A stretch of DNA of 64,000 nt from positions 1 through 64,000 of the forward strand of contig JAJRZK010000021.1 in NCBI GenBank assembly GCA_024275315.1, in the 5' to 3' direction. Under the pieces are notes generated by a model. The model was not told the DNA's origin, did not search any database, and saw nothing but the letters and a program-made list of their open reading frames with translations. Within the stretch, counting starts at the first letter, position 1, and each line of letters opens with the position of its first letter. This document shows positions 28,975-36,956 of this stretch, piece after piece. This DNA is from Nitrospirota bacterium. GTDB lineage: Bacteria > Nitrospinota_A > UBA7883. The position numbers and the translations under genes are program-made.

Positions 28975-30285
28975 TTATATAGTGCTCTTTTCAGCCTTGG
29001 TGATGTAGTCCCTCCAAAAGGGCGAAGAGTTGTCTATAGTAGTTCTGATTATCTTGTCGATGGGGTAGGGGCACGACGGAAAGTTTTCCCTGCAATAGAC
29101 CATTTCCCTGTCCTTGGCCGGATCGAACCAGTATTCATCAGTCATTAATCCATCTCGTATAAAACGCTGGTAATAATCCGTGCCCGGGTAAATCTTGAAA
29201 TATTGTAGGTTGTATTCGTCGAAGTACGAAACCATCTCCAAGGTGGCCTTACGCTCCTCATCAGTCTCGCCGGGCAAAAAGAGAATGAAATAGCCTATCA
29301 TCCAGAGATCGAGTTTTCTTATGTTTTCTATCGCTTCAAACGTGGTGCGTCGCGTTATGCGCTTGTTGGAATCGGCAAGCACTTTGTCCGATCCCGATTC
29401 CACGCCAAACCCTACGACAGCCAGCCCAACATCTTTTAGCCTTTTAAGAACGTCAAATTTCATGTCTGCGCGAATATCTATCCTGAACTTTACATCAGTC
29501 AGGCCCTCTTTTTCCGCGAGGTCGCAAAAACGGATGATATCCCTGTCATTCCCCGCGAACAGCGGGTCGTAAAAGCGCAAGTATTGCGCGCCATAGTTGT
29601 CCCGGAGGCGCCTGACTTCGTTAAAGATTGTTTCTGCCCCCGCCTGGCGCCATTGCCCGAGGGCCTGTGTGGCGCAGAAGCTGCAATCATACGGGCATCC
29701 CTTCGAGACGATGACCGGGAGATGTTTCAGTGACATCAGATGTTGTGGAGCCTCCATGTCCTTCCAGGACGACAGCTCACTTTCCAGTATTGTATAATCG
29801 ATCGCCACAGTTGGGAATCGACGCCTTATGCGGGGCGATACGTTTTTTATCGCGCCATTTTCCCTGTAATATAATCCTTCGATTTTATCCTTTGTCTCGC
29901 CTTTTACAAGCTTTAGCAGAGGTATTTCCCCATCGCCATCGACCACGTAATCGATGACCTGGTATTTTCCCATTATTTGCCTGGACATGAACCCGGCGTG
30001 GCACCCGCCCAGGACAACAAGTGCTTGCGGGTTTTTTTTCTTTAATTTTGTGGCGAAATCGATAACTTCGAATCTCGTGTCCGTGTAGCAGGAGACGCCG
30101 ACTATATCGGATCTTATCGCAGCTTCGATGGCGGCTTCTTCCGATATGCCAGATAACCCGGGTTCGCAAACGGTAACATCGTTAAACCCGTTTTGTTTGA
30201 GATACGTTGCAAGCGAAAGGAGACCCAGGGATGGAACCGGCGCTTCGGCTTTCCTGAAATACGGGTTAAGTAAAAATATTTTCAT
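28975..30285 (-). CDS. B12-binding-type radical SAM protein
   Basis: A 436-aa protein. The N-terminal cobalamin-type domain (residues 1-140) has IFLLNPYFRK, SLGLLSLATYLKQNGF, IVGVSCYTDTRF and VVLGGCHAGF. DYVVDGDGE is the usual link to the SAM barrel. The cluster is VSKGCPYDCSFC (Cys197, 201, 204; C-x3-C-x2-C). FGVESGSDKV and FLPGETDEE complete the barrel. Relatives include methylases of unactivated carbon and many enzymes without known substrate. Unlike the two large paralogues here, it has no C-terminal module. Its ATG overlaps the stop of the 646-aa radical-SAM gene (ATGA). Confidence 0.9.
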   Translation of the reverse strand: MKIFLLNPYFRKAEAPVPSLGLLSLATYLKQNGFNDVTVCEPGLSGISEEAAIEAAIRSDIVGVSCYTDTRFEVIDFATKLKKKNPQALVVLGGCHAGFMSRQIMGKYQVIDYVVDGDGEIPLLKLVKGETKDKIEGLYYRENGAIKNVSPRIRRRFPTVAIDYTILESELSSWKDMEAPQHLMSLKHLPVIVSKGCPYDCSFCATQALGQWRQAGAETIFNEVRRLRDNYGAQYLRFYDPLFAGNDRDIIRFCDLAEKEGLTDVKFRIDIRADMKFDVLKRLKDVGLAVVGFGVESGSDKVLADSNKRITRRTTFEAIENIRKLDLWMIGYFILFLPGETDEERKATLEMVSYFDEYNLQYFKIYPGTDYYQRFIRDGLMTDEYWFDPAKDREMVYCRENFPSCPYPIDKIIRTTIDNSSPFWRDYITKAEKSTI

Positions 30286-32222
30286 GCTACAACCTTTCCC
30301 GGTTTGTCATCGGGGGTGTATTCCTCCATCTCGCCTATGAAATCGACCGTGACCACTTTGCCGGGCCGCAACGTTTCTGCGAACTCCAGCACTTTGCGGT
30401 ACGTGTAGCGCGGCATGGCTCCGAACGGGACCACGACCGCGTCATACGCGAGCGATCGCAGCTCTTCGAGCGTGTCTTGATTGACAGTTTCAACCGACAA
30501 CGGCCCGTCCTGACACAAAAATGTTCCACCGCCGTTCATCAATCTGTCGAAATCGTCCTTTACGGAATCCTGGCACAACAAGTCAAACCTTGTTCCCGGC
30601 GCCCCCGCCCGGAGCTCTTCGACAAGAAGGGTCGCCTGCTCCACCGCGCAACTTCGCAACACGAGCGCTCTGTCGACATTCTCTAAAACGCCGGAGGATT
30701 TTATCCACGAGGCCACGGCGCTTTTGTATAGCCCGGGCTCAAAAAGGTTTTCGCCTCCGCGAAGAAAATGGAACTCCTGCGAGTGATACCCCTTGCCGAT
30801 GCCTAGTTCCTCGATTTTGTTTTGCAACAGCTCCGCGCGGCGGACTCGTTCGTCGAATGTGTTTACTCCATCTTCGGAGATCCAGAACCTTTCCTCCCGC
30901 AATCCCGGTGTTTTGTCGAAAACAACGCCGAACTTTTCGTAATTGTTCCAAAGGGGCGACCCGTACTGGATGGAGCATATGTTCACCACTTCGACAATAT
31001 CAATAAACTCCCTGTTTCTCTCCAGAAACTCGACTGTTTCTTCAATGTCCTCCATCGTCTCCCCCGGAAAACCCACAAGCAGGTTTACATTCGTAATCAG
31101 GTCGGCCCGCCGCGAATTGACAAGGCACTGTTCCGCGAGACGGACGTTGTGCCCTTTTCGCATGATTTTCATCATCCTGTTAGAGCCCGTCTCCATGCCG
31201 AAATTGATTATCGGCATTCCCGCGCGCCTGAGCTTGGAAAGGAGGTTGGGGGTCAGTCTTTTGTCTATGTGGAATTGGCCGGAGAAGCATATTTTCAGCC
31301 CGGATTCGATAACCATATCACAAAACCGTTCCAGTTCCTGGTGATCTCCGTTGACGATAAGGTCAGACAGATGGAAATTGTCTATCCCGTTATGTTCGAC
31401 GCTGTAACCGATCTCTTCGAGCAGTGATTCGGAGCTGCGCCGCCTGAAACCCGGGGTGGCGTTGAAGTCGGAGCAAAAATGACATCTGCCCCAGGCGCAC
31501 CCCCTGCTGGCGTTTACGCTTACCGTGACGAACTCGTGCAACGTCTTGTATCTGGACAAGTCGAACTCGCGCCAGGTGGGCCACGCGATCTTGTCCAGGT
31601 CTTCGGTTCTCGAACGTGGCTGATATCCATTGGCGCCGGTTTTCTTTTCCATCACACCAGGCACGGAGCCGGGGTCGCCTCCATTTGCAAGCGCGCGCAT
31701 AAGCTCCACGATTGTGGTTTCGCTTTCTCCCACGCAAATGTAATCCGGCTGGTCGGAAAGTGATTGGCAAATATCGGCGTGATAGCATGAGTAACCGCCG
31801 TAGATGACGGTTTTGTCCGGCGCCAGTTTCCGCACCCTTTTTGCGATATGGTCGCTGGTCCTCAGATTCAGCATATTCACCGAAAAACCGATCACCCGGG
31901 CGTCGCATTCCGCTATAACATCAGCGACTTCGTCGAAGCTGTCTCCAAACGCTTTTTCGATCTCAGGATAATCTTCCCCCATCCAGAAGGCTATCGATTT
32001 GTCGACATGCCAGAACCTGTCTATTCCATTGTTGCTGAAACGTTTTATCAGGGTATTGTTGATGTCCATGACAGCCGGTTTAAAGCCTGCGTTTCTTACA
32101 GCCTCGCATATGTAGGCGATTCCGGAGGGGGGATAGAGGACATTAAAATGGGGCGTGTTTACCAGGAGAATGTCGGTTTCATGCTCCGGCGCGTTGATAA
32201 TCGGCTCTGTTTTGTTTTTCAT
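30282..32222 (-). CDS. B12-binding-type radical SAM protein with C-terminal shared module
   Basis: A 646-aa paralogue of the 652-aa protein at 20277-22235 with the same three parts. A B12-type N-domain (residues about 16-200; ILLVNTPHFN, GIAYICEAVRNAGF, VIYGGYSCYH) comes first. A SAM barrel follows, with NASRGCAWGRCHFC (Cys242, 247, 250), again C-x4-C-x2-C. The Rossmann-like module occupies residues 515-646 (RALVLRSC, RFDLLCQD, YDAVVVPFG, GKVVTVDF). FGMETGSNRM and GFPGETMED are SAM-barrel landmarks. The two paralogues are at the two ends of the B12/GT part of the operon, so they probably act on related positions of one product. There is a weak AGGTAG ribosome site. Confidence 0.87.
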   Translation of the reverse strand: MKNKTEPIINAPEHETDILLVNTPHFNVLYPPSGIAYICEAVRNAGFKPAVMDINNTLIKRFSNNGIDRFWHVDKSIAFWMGEDYPEIEKAFGDSFDEVADVIAECDARVIGFSVNMLNLRTSDHIAKRVRKLAPDKTVIYGGYSCYHADICQSLSDQPDYICVGESETTIVELMRALANGGDPGSVPGVMEKKTGANGYQPRSRTEDLDKIAWPTWREFDLSRYKTLHEFVTVSVNASRGCAWGRCHFCSDFNATPGFRRRSSESLLEEIGYSVEHNGIDNFHLSDLIVNGDHQELERFCDMVIESGLKICFSGQFHIDKRLTPNLLSKLRRAGMPIINFGMETGSNRMMKIMRKGHNVRLAEQCLVNSRRADLITNVNLLVGFPGETMEDIEETVEFLERNREFIDIVEVVNICSIQYGSPLWNNYEKFGVVFDKTPGLREERFWISEDGVNTFDERVRRAELLQNKIEELGIGKGYHSQEFHFLRGGENLFEPGLYKSAVASWIKSSGVLENVDRALVLRSCAVEQATLLVEELRAGAPGTRFDLLCQDSVKDDFDRLMNGGGTFLCQDGPLSVETVNQDTLEELRSLAYDAVVVPFGAMPRYTYRKVLEFAETLRPGKVVTVDFIGEMEEYTPDDKPGKVVA

Positions 32223-32233
32223 ATGGGAAAATG

Positions 32234-32380
32234 CTACCTGGCTGTGTCCGCTCCAAGCTGTTTTATCTGATTACAAGGCTCCGTCGCTGTCTGGCCGTAG
32301 AGAAAACGGCAGTATCGCATTGTAGTTTCCCTGTGTTCCAAATAATCTTCTAACAGGCGCAATTCCACCTGTTCAAGCAT
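32234..32380 (-). CDS. possible 48-aa small protein between radical-SAM genes
   Basis: ATG 32380 to TAG 32234 encodes MLEQVELRLLEDYLEHRETT followed by MRYCRFLYGQ and a polar end. The charged helical start looks protein-like, and the frame fills most of the only gap (127 bp) in this part of the operon. It overlaps the last 31 bases of the upstream gene in another frame and stops 11 bp before the next ATG. The ribosome site is poor, so this is tentative. A cofactor-like subunit or a coupling leader are both possible. Confidence 0.3.
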   Translation of the reverse strand: MLEQVELRLLEDYLEHRETTMRYCRFLYGQTATEPCNQIKQLGADTAR

Positions 32381-33870
32381 GTTCTGCAATAGTCCAATGG
32401 ATTGTCTTTAGGAGTATCCTCTCTCAATTTCAGATAGTCGGCAAGATCAAGCTGCAAGTTGCGCTGGCTATCGAGGAGAATACGCCGTATCTCTCTTATT
32501 TTCGGCCCGTTCCAGATATTACTTAAGCTGTCTTTATTAAGATTTCCTATTCTGAAAGCTTCCAGCGGCGCCTGGGCCTTCGAGTTCATGAAATATTCGT
32601 CGAAAGTCTCCGATGGTATCCGATATATAAACGAGCATGGGTACACATCCCCGTTCATCGTCACATACATCTGGTTCCACGGGCTTAAGCATGTCCTCAT
32701 GGAAGGGCGGGACGGCTTTCCGACAAGATCCACACCCAGCTTCCCGGCCCTGGCCAGGGCTTTGCTCTGGCCCTCCATCCTCTGGGGAGAGGGGGCGCAG
32801 AACCAGTGGCAGTCGCCGCTCTTTTTATCCAGGGCCAGCACGTTGAGAAGGTTCACCTTGCCGACGCCGAGGTCCGCCGCCAGCTCTACCACCTTGTCTA
32901 TATGATTATAATTGTCGACGGATACGACAGTGTTGAATATCACCTCGACACCCGGATGTTCGGCCAGAAGCGTCGCAATGTTTTCCCTGATCCGTGCAAG
33001 CTGGGAATGTTTGCGCAGATGGCCGAATATATCCTCCTCAGCCCCGTCCATGGACACGACGAGCGTCAGGTCGATATCGAGCAGGTGGTTGAGCTTGCCG
33101 GCGCTTATGTATGAGCCGTTGGTCACTATCGCTGTCGGAACTTTTTTTCGCCTGATCGATTTGGAGATTTCCTCGAAACCTGGATTCATCAAAGTTTCCC
33201 CAAGCCCCAGCAGTGTGATATGGCCGATCCTCTTATCTTCGATAAATTTCTCGAACACCTGCGGGTCTATGCTCCGGGACGTGTCGAGCCCGGCCACGTT
33301 TCTCGGGCAATGGACACATTCGTAATTGCACAAAAAGGTAGTTTCGAATATCGCCCCGAAATCGTCCCACAAAGGCTCTTCGGAAAGGTTTTGGGGATAC
33401 GCTCTTTCCTTGTAGAACATGTCATCCATCGATTGTGTTACGCTATCGCCGTCCGTGAAGGAAAAGGTATGTGATCCGTTTCCGCCATCGGGGATGATTG
33501 GGCGGTAAAGCATATCCGGGCAAACCAGCCCTATTCGCTCTGCGCCAAGGCTTCTGCAATAGTCGATTATCTTTTCATACCCGTCGCCGTTGTGGTTGTC
33601 GCAGACAATAACGATCTCCTTGAAACCGGCGGAGCTTAGCGTTTTGTCAACCGAATCGGGCAGGTGGCTTGTCTCAAACATTCCGTCCCATCCGCCGATT
33701 ACGACCCGGCGGCCTGTTTCAAGGAGGCGGCGGCCTGTCTCGCCCTCGCGGGGAACCAGGAAAATCGTATTGCCGGGCGATCCTGCGCGGTTATCCAGGG
33801 ATTCGGCCAGTTTCATGGTCTGCCAGGCCGGTGCGGCGCAAAAAACAAGCTTGTCCATTTTTCCTGTCAT
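32350..33870 (-). CDS. SPASM-type radical SAM protein with N-terminal shared module
   Basis: A 506-aa protein. Residues about 5-150 resemble the recurring Rossmann-like module (KLVFCAAPAW, NTIFLVPRE, EIVIVCDNHNGDGYE, ERIGLVCPD). Residues 175-400 are the SAM barrel with FLCNYECVHC (Cys181, 185, 188) and LLGLGETLMNP. The C-terminal part has CLSPWNQMYVTMNGDVYPC and a final YCRTCLNRWNCAC, a SPASM-like set of at least six cysteines for auxiliary iron-sulfur clusters. Its ATG overlaps the stop of the next upstream gene (ATGA), pairing it with a similar enzyme of the same domain order. Confidence 0.87.
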   Translation of the reverse strand: MTGKMDKLVFCAAPAWQTMKLAESLDNRAGSPGNTIFLVPREGETGRRLLETGRRVVIGGWDGMFETSHLPDSVDKTLSSAGFKEIVIVCDNHNGDGYEKIIDYCRSLGAERIGLVCPDMLYRPIIPDGGNGSHTFSFTDGDSVTQSMDDMFYKERAYPQNLSEEPLWDDFGAIFETTFLCNYECVHCPRNVAGLDTSRSIDPQVFEKFIEDKRIGHITLLGLGETLMNPGFEEISKSIRRKKVPTAIVTNGSYISAGKLNHLLDIDLTLVVSMDGAEEDIFGHLRKHSQLARIRENIATLLAEHPGVEVIFNTVVSVDNYNHIDKVVELAADLGVGKVNLLNVLALDKKSGDCHWFCAPSPQRMEGQSKALARAGKLGVDLVGKPSRPSMRTCLSPWNQMYVTMNGDVYPCSFIYRIPSETFDEYFMNSKAQAPLEAFRIGNLNKDSLSNIWNGPKIREIRRILLDSQRNLQLDLADYLKLREDTPKDNPLDYCRTCLNRWNCAC

Positions 33871-35381
33871 GCCGCGAAAGTCTCGTCCTGGCTTTCAATC
33901 CCAAGGTCCACAAGTTGCCGCCACAGGTCGCCCACGCGGCCTCCGGCTTTCAGTTGGCAATTTCGGCACTCGTCACGCAACCGGCCGGAGAGAATTTCAT
34001 CGCGCAGGGCGATAAATAACTCGTTGTTCCAGATAGTGACCAGTTCATCCTGGTCCAGGTTTCCAAATGGCGTTTTTACCCCCCCGCAACATGGGAGCAC
34101 AACTCCCGTTTCATATAGATGGACGTTTATCCAGGGGTCAAGGCACATTTTTGTCGGGCTGTCGTTTCTGTTTGCGTCGCCTGCCCCGGCCTCTTCCCGC
34201 CTGGCCGCATGACGCTCTTCAGGCCGGTCGTTGAATATGGCCTGCCGGTAATTGTCGGCTTCGTCGAGGGTTACCACGACACCGCAATCGTCGCCCAGCT
34301 CCCGCGCTTCATCGTAATATCGGCGCAACAACGGGATATCCTCCATGAGGGATTGGCCGGTCACCCTGGCGTTGGGCATGAAGGTGTTGATTATCACCTT
34401 GGACACGCCATACTCCTTTGCCAGCCTCACCACAGCCGGGAGCTGGTGGATATTGAGTTTCATCCCCGTCATGATGAAATAGATTTTCGGAAGTTTCGCG
34501 CCCGCTTTCTCTTTTGCGTTGTTGAGGGCCTTAAGCGCGGACAAAAGACGATCCCAGCTGGCTCCCCGCATCACTTTTTCATACAAACGTTTTTGCCCCG
34601 CGTGAACCGAAATTCTCAGCTCGTCCACGCCCATGTCCACAATATGGTCTGCGAGCTGCTTGTCTATCAGGTTGGCGTGCGTGGTGATCGATAAAAAACG
34701 GTTTCTCTTCTTGATATCGCGTCCTATCTTCACAAGATCGGGATTGAGGAAAGGCTCTCCCCCCAAGAGCAACCCGAAGAAGGCGTGTTTATTATTCAGC
34801 GATGACAGAATTCCTTCGAAAATATTGTATGGCATGTCCGAACCGAATCTGGTTCGGCGGTCGCCGGAGGCGCATAAAATACACGCCACGTCACACCTGG
34901 AGCTGGCGGCGATTATGTATTGACGCGGCATGGTTTTCAGGCGGCGTAACGCGCGACGCTCGAGAATCTTCCACGATGGTGTGATTTCGTAATTCAGGTC
35001 GCACACCCAGTCGGCGAATTGGCGGACTTTTTCGTAGTTCAAGCCGTCCTCGACGTTCATGGGGGTCACCACCGCGTCATAACGGTTTGCGACAATCTGA
35101 TCTGCGACTTGTTTGTCGAGATACGATTTGTCAAAACCTACCCCATCCGGATAGTCAAATATTTCCCGCAGGCGCCGATCATTCCTGAAGTGCGGCGAAA
35201 CGTTTTTCTGGCAGACCAGGCCTATTTCAACAGGACTGATGGAATCGGCCAGGCTCCTGATTATTTCTTGCACGTGCTGCTCCGGGGCGGACCGTAAAAC
35301 CAGGATTTTGGTAATCCCGGCGGATTGCAGACGCTCGAATCCGTTTGAGGATAGACGCGCATGGTGTATGATTTCTTTCAC
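33867..35381 (-). CDS. SPASM-type radical SAM protein with N-terminal shared module; first gene of the operon
   Basis: A 504-aa protein from GTG 35381 (no good ribosome site; a later start is possible). Residues about 24-135 are the module in its clearest form: KILVLRSAP, VEIGLVCQKN, IFDYPDGVGF, YDAVVTPMN. The SAM cluster is SSRCDVACILC (Cys163, 167, 170), with LLLGGEPFLNPD as the glycine-rich strand. The SPASM-like end has CLDPWINVHLYETGVVLPCC and ECRNCQ. It shares domain order with the gene that overlaps it downstream. It begins a run of minus-strand genes down to 20277 with few gaps. The 249-bp gap to the divergent GT4 gene should hold the promoters for both. Confidence 0.87.
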   Translation of the reverse strand: MKEIIHHARLSSNGFERLQSAGITKILVLRSAPEQHVQEIIRSLADSISPVEIGLVCQKNVSPHFRNDRRLREIFDYPDGVGFDKSYLDKQVADQIVANRYDAVVTPMNVEDGLNYEKVRQFADWVCDLNYEITPSWKILERRALRRLKTMPRQYIIAASSRCDVACILCASGDRRTRFGSDMPYNIFEGILSSLNNKHAFFGLLLGGEPFLNPDLVKIGRDIKKRNRFLSITTHANLIDKQLADHIVDMGVDELRISVHAGQKRLYEKVMRGASWDRLLSALKALNNAKEKAGAKLPKIYFIMTGMKLNIHQLPAVVRLAKEYGVSKVIINTFMPNARVTGQSLMEDIPLLRRYYDEARELGDDCGVVVTLDEADNYRQAIFNDRPEERHAARREEAGAGDANRNDSPTKMCLDPWINVHLYETGVVLPCCGGVKTPFGNLDQDELVTIWNNELFIALRDEILSGRLRDECRNCQLKAGGRVGDLWRQLVDLGIESQDETFAA

Positions 35382-35630
35382 GGCGGCTACTTTAGCACTA
35401 CTAAAAGCGTGTGGACATTTGTTGTATTATCTTATATCGGATGTTTCCAGGGAGTCTTTAATATCGAGACCTTTATTGTAGCTTACATTGCCCCACGCGC
35501 TCACCGGAAATTTCACCATACCGGGAATTCCGGCTTTGGCGTTTCCGGGTCTGGTGGAACATATGGCCGGATCAATATTGCAATCAGACGGTACCCCGAT
35601 CTCCTCGCCCCTGTATTATGAGTCTTATCC

Positions 35631-36764
35631 ATGAAAATTACCATAGACGCGCGCACATATTTTTTGCGTAGCGGCATCGGCCGGTACACAAGAGGCGTAA
35701 TAAAGGCCTTGGCGGACGAATATCCAAACGACGAGTTTGTCCTGCTCATATCCAACCGGAAACGGGCGGACGATTTCCCGCTGGCGCACGGCAACCTCGA
35801 TGTGCGGGTTTCACAGGCCGACCTGAATGATTTTGAGCAGGAAAAGAAAATTCTCTACCACGAGATGGCAAAGTCGGGGGGAGACATCATGTATTTCCCC
35901 TTTTATATCCTGCCGGGAATTTTTAAGCGCCCGGCGATAACCACCATATTCGACCTTACGTTCCTGCGCTATCCGAAGTTTCACTTGCAAACGACGATCG
36001 ACTACCTGTCGAGTTATATCGAAAGTGTCATTTCAGGAGCTGATAAAATTATTACCATATCCGATTATGTCCGCCAAGACGTTATGAGCTACGCCGACGA
36101 TCATGGTCTGCCGCTGGACGACCAGAGAATCGTCCGGGTTTATCCAGGAGTTGATGACAGGTATTTTGACGCCGATTTCGATGGATCGGACAGCTCCACG
36201 CTGGGGAAATACGGACTTAAGTCGGGGGATTACCTGCTTTACGTAGGCTCGATCGAGCCACGCAAAAATGTCAGCTCCCTGCTAAAGGCCTATGATAGCG
36301 TTGACGTGGACATCCCGCTGGTAATCGTTGGGCTGGAGCGGTGGTTGCCGGAGAGGTTTAAAGAGACGGTTTCGTCGTTGCGGTCCACGGAGAAGATTTA
36401 TTTCCTCGGGTTTGTCGCAGACGAGGACCTTCCGTCGCTGTACCGTGGCAGTTTGTGTGTCGTATATCCGTCGTTCTCCGAGGGGTTCGGGTTTCCGGTC
36501 GCCGAGGCCTACGCGTGCGGGACCCCGGTGATAACTTCGGACAACTCGTCGATGAAAGAGATAGGAATCGCGGCTGTTTTAACAGACCCCGGCGATACCG
36601 TGCGGATAGGTGAATCCATTTTACGGGTGATAAATGATGAAAACCTGCGGAATAGGTTGGTTGAGCGAGGCGCCGGGGAATCTGTAAAGTACAGGTGGGG
36701 CCGATGCGCGAAGGAATTGATGACGCAGTTTCTGGACGCTGTTGAAAACCCGCGCAAAACCTGA
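35631..36764 (+). CDS. GT4-family glycosyltransferase, divergent from the radical-SAM operon
   Basis: A 377-aa GT-B enzyme: MKITIDARTYFLRSGIGRYTR with the GIGRYT acceptor-site loop common in mannosyl- and rhamnosyl-type GT4 enzymes, LLYVGSIEPRKNVSSLL at the donor domain, and EGFGFPVAE (E-x7-E) plus ACGTPVITSDNSS. It shares its start and several blocks with the GT4 at 22444-23640, so these may add consecutive sugars. Head-to-head placement with the radical-SAM operon suggests shared control and the same pathway. The ribosome site is weak. After its stop there is an imperfect GCCCG/CGGGC pairing that I do not count as a terminator. Confidence 0.92.
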   Translation: MKITIDARTYFLRSGIGRYTRGVIKALADEYPNDEFVLLISNRKRADDFPLAHGNLDVRVSQADLNDFEQEKKILYHEMAKSGGDIMYFPFYILPGIFKRPAITTIFDLTFLRYPKFHLQTTIDYLSSYIESVISGADKIITISDYVRQDVMSYADDHGLPLDDQRIVRVYPGVDDRYFDADFDGSDSSTLGKYGLKSGDYLLYVGSIEPRKNVSSLLKAYDSVDVDIPLVIVGLERWLPERFKETVSSLRSTEKIYFLGFVADEDLPSLYRGSLCVVYPSFSEGFGFPVAEAYACGTPVITSDNSSMKEIGIAAVLTDPGDTVRIGESILRVINDENLRNRLVERGAGESVKYRWGRCAKELMTQFLDAVENPRKT

Positions 36765-36956
36765 GTCATGGGCTGTGACATCGCGTGCCCGCGGAGTTTT
36801 TTTGTGGCCGGGCGGAGGCGAAAGCTTTCTTGCCGACACCATCTGCTTTTACGCCTGACACATGTATGAAAGCCATATGAACCTGGTTTTTCGCGCATAG
36901 CGGAAATTATGGTATAAAAGTAATAAAAACCAGAAAACGGACCGGACAGCCGACCC

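Noticed and set aside
36785-36825. Hairpin GCCCG/CGGGC after the divergent GT4 gene
   Set aside because: Only 5 bp with a large loop that itself holds the T run; not a convincing terminator.
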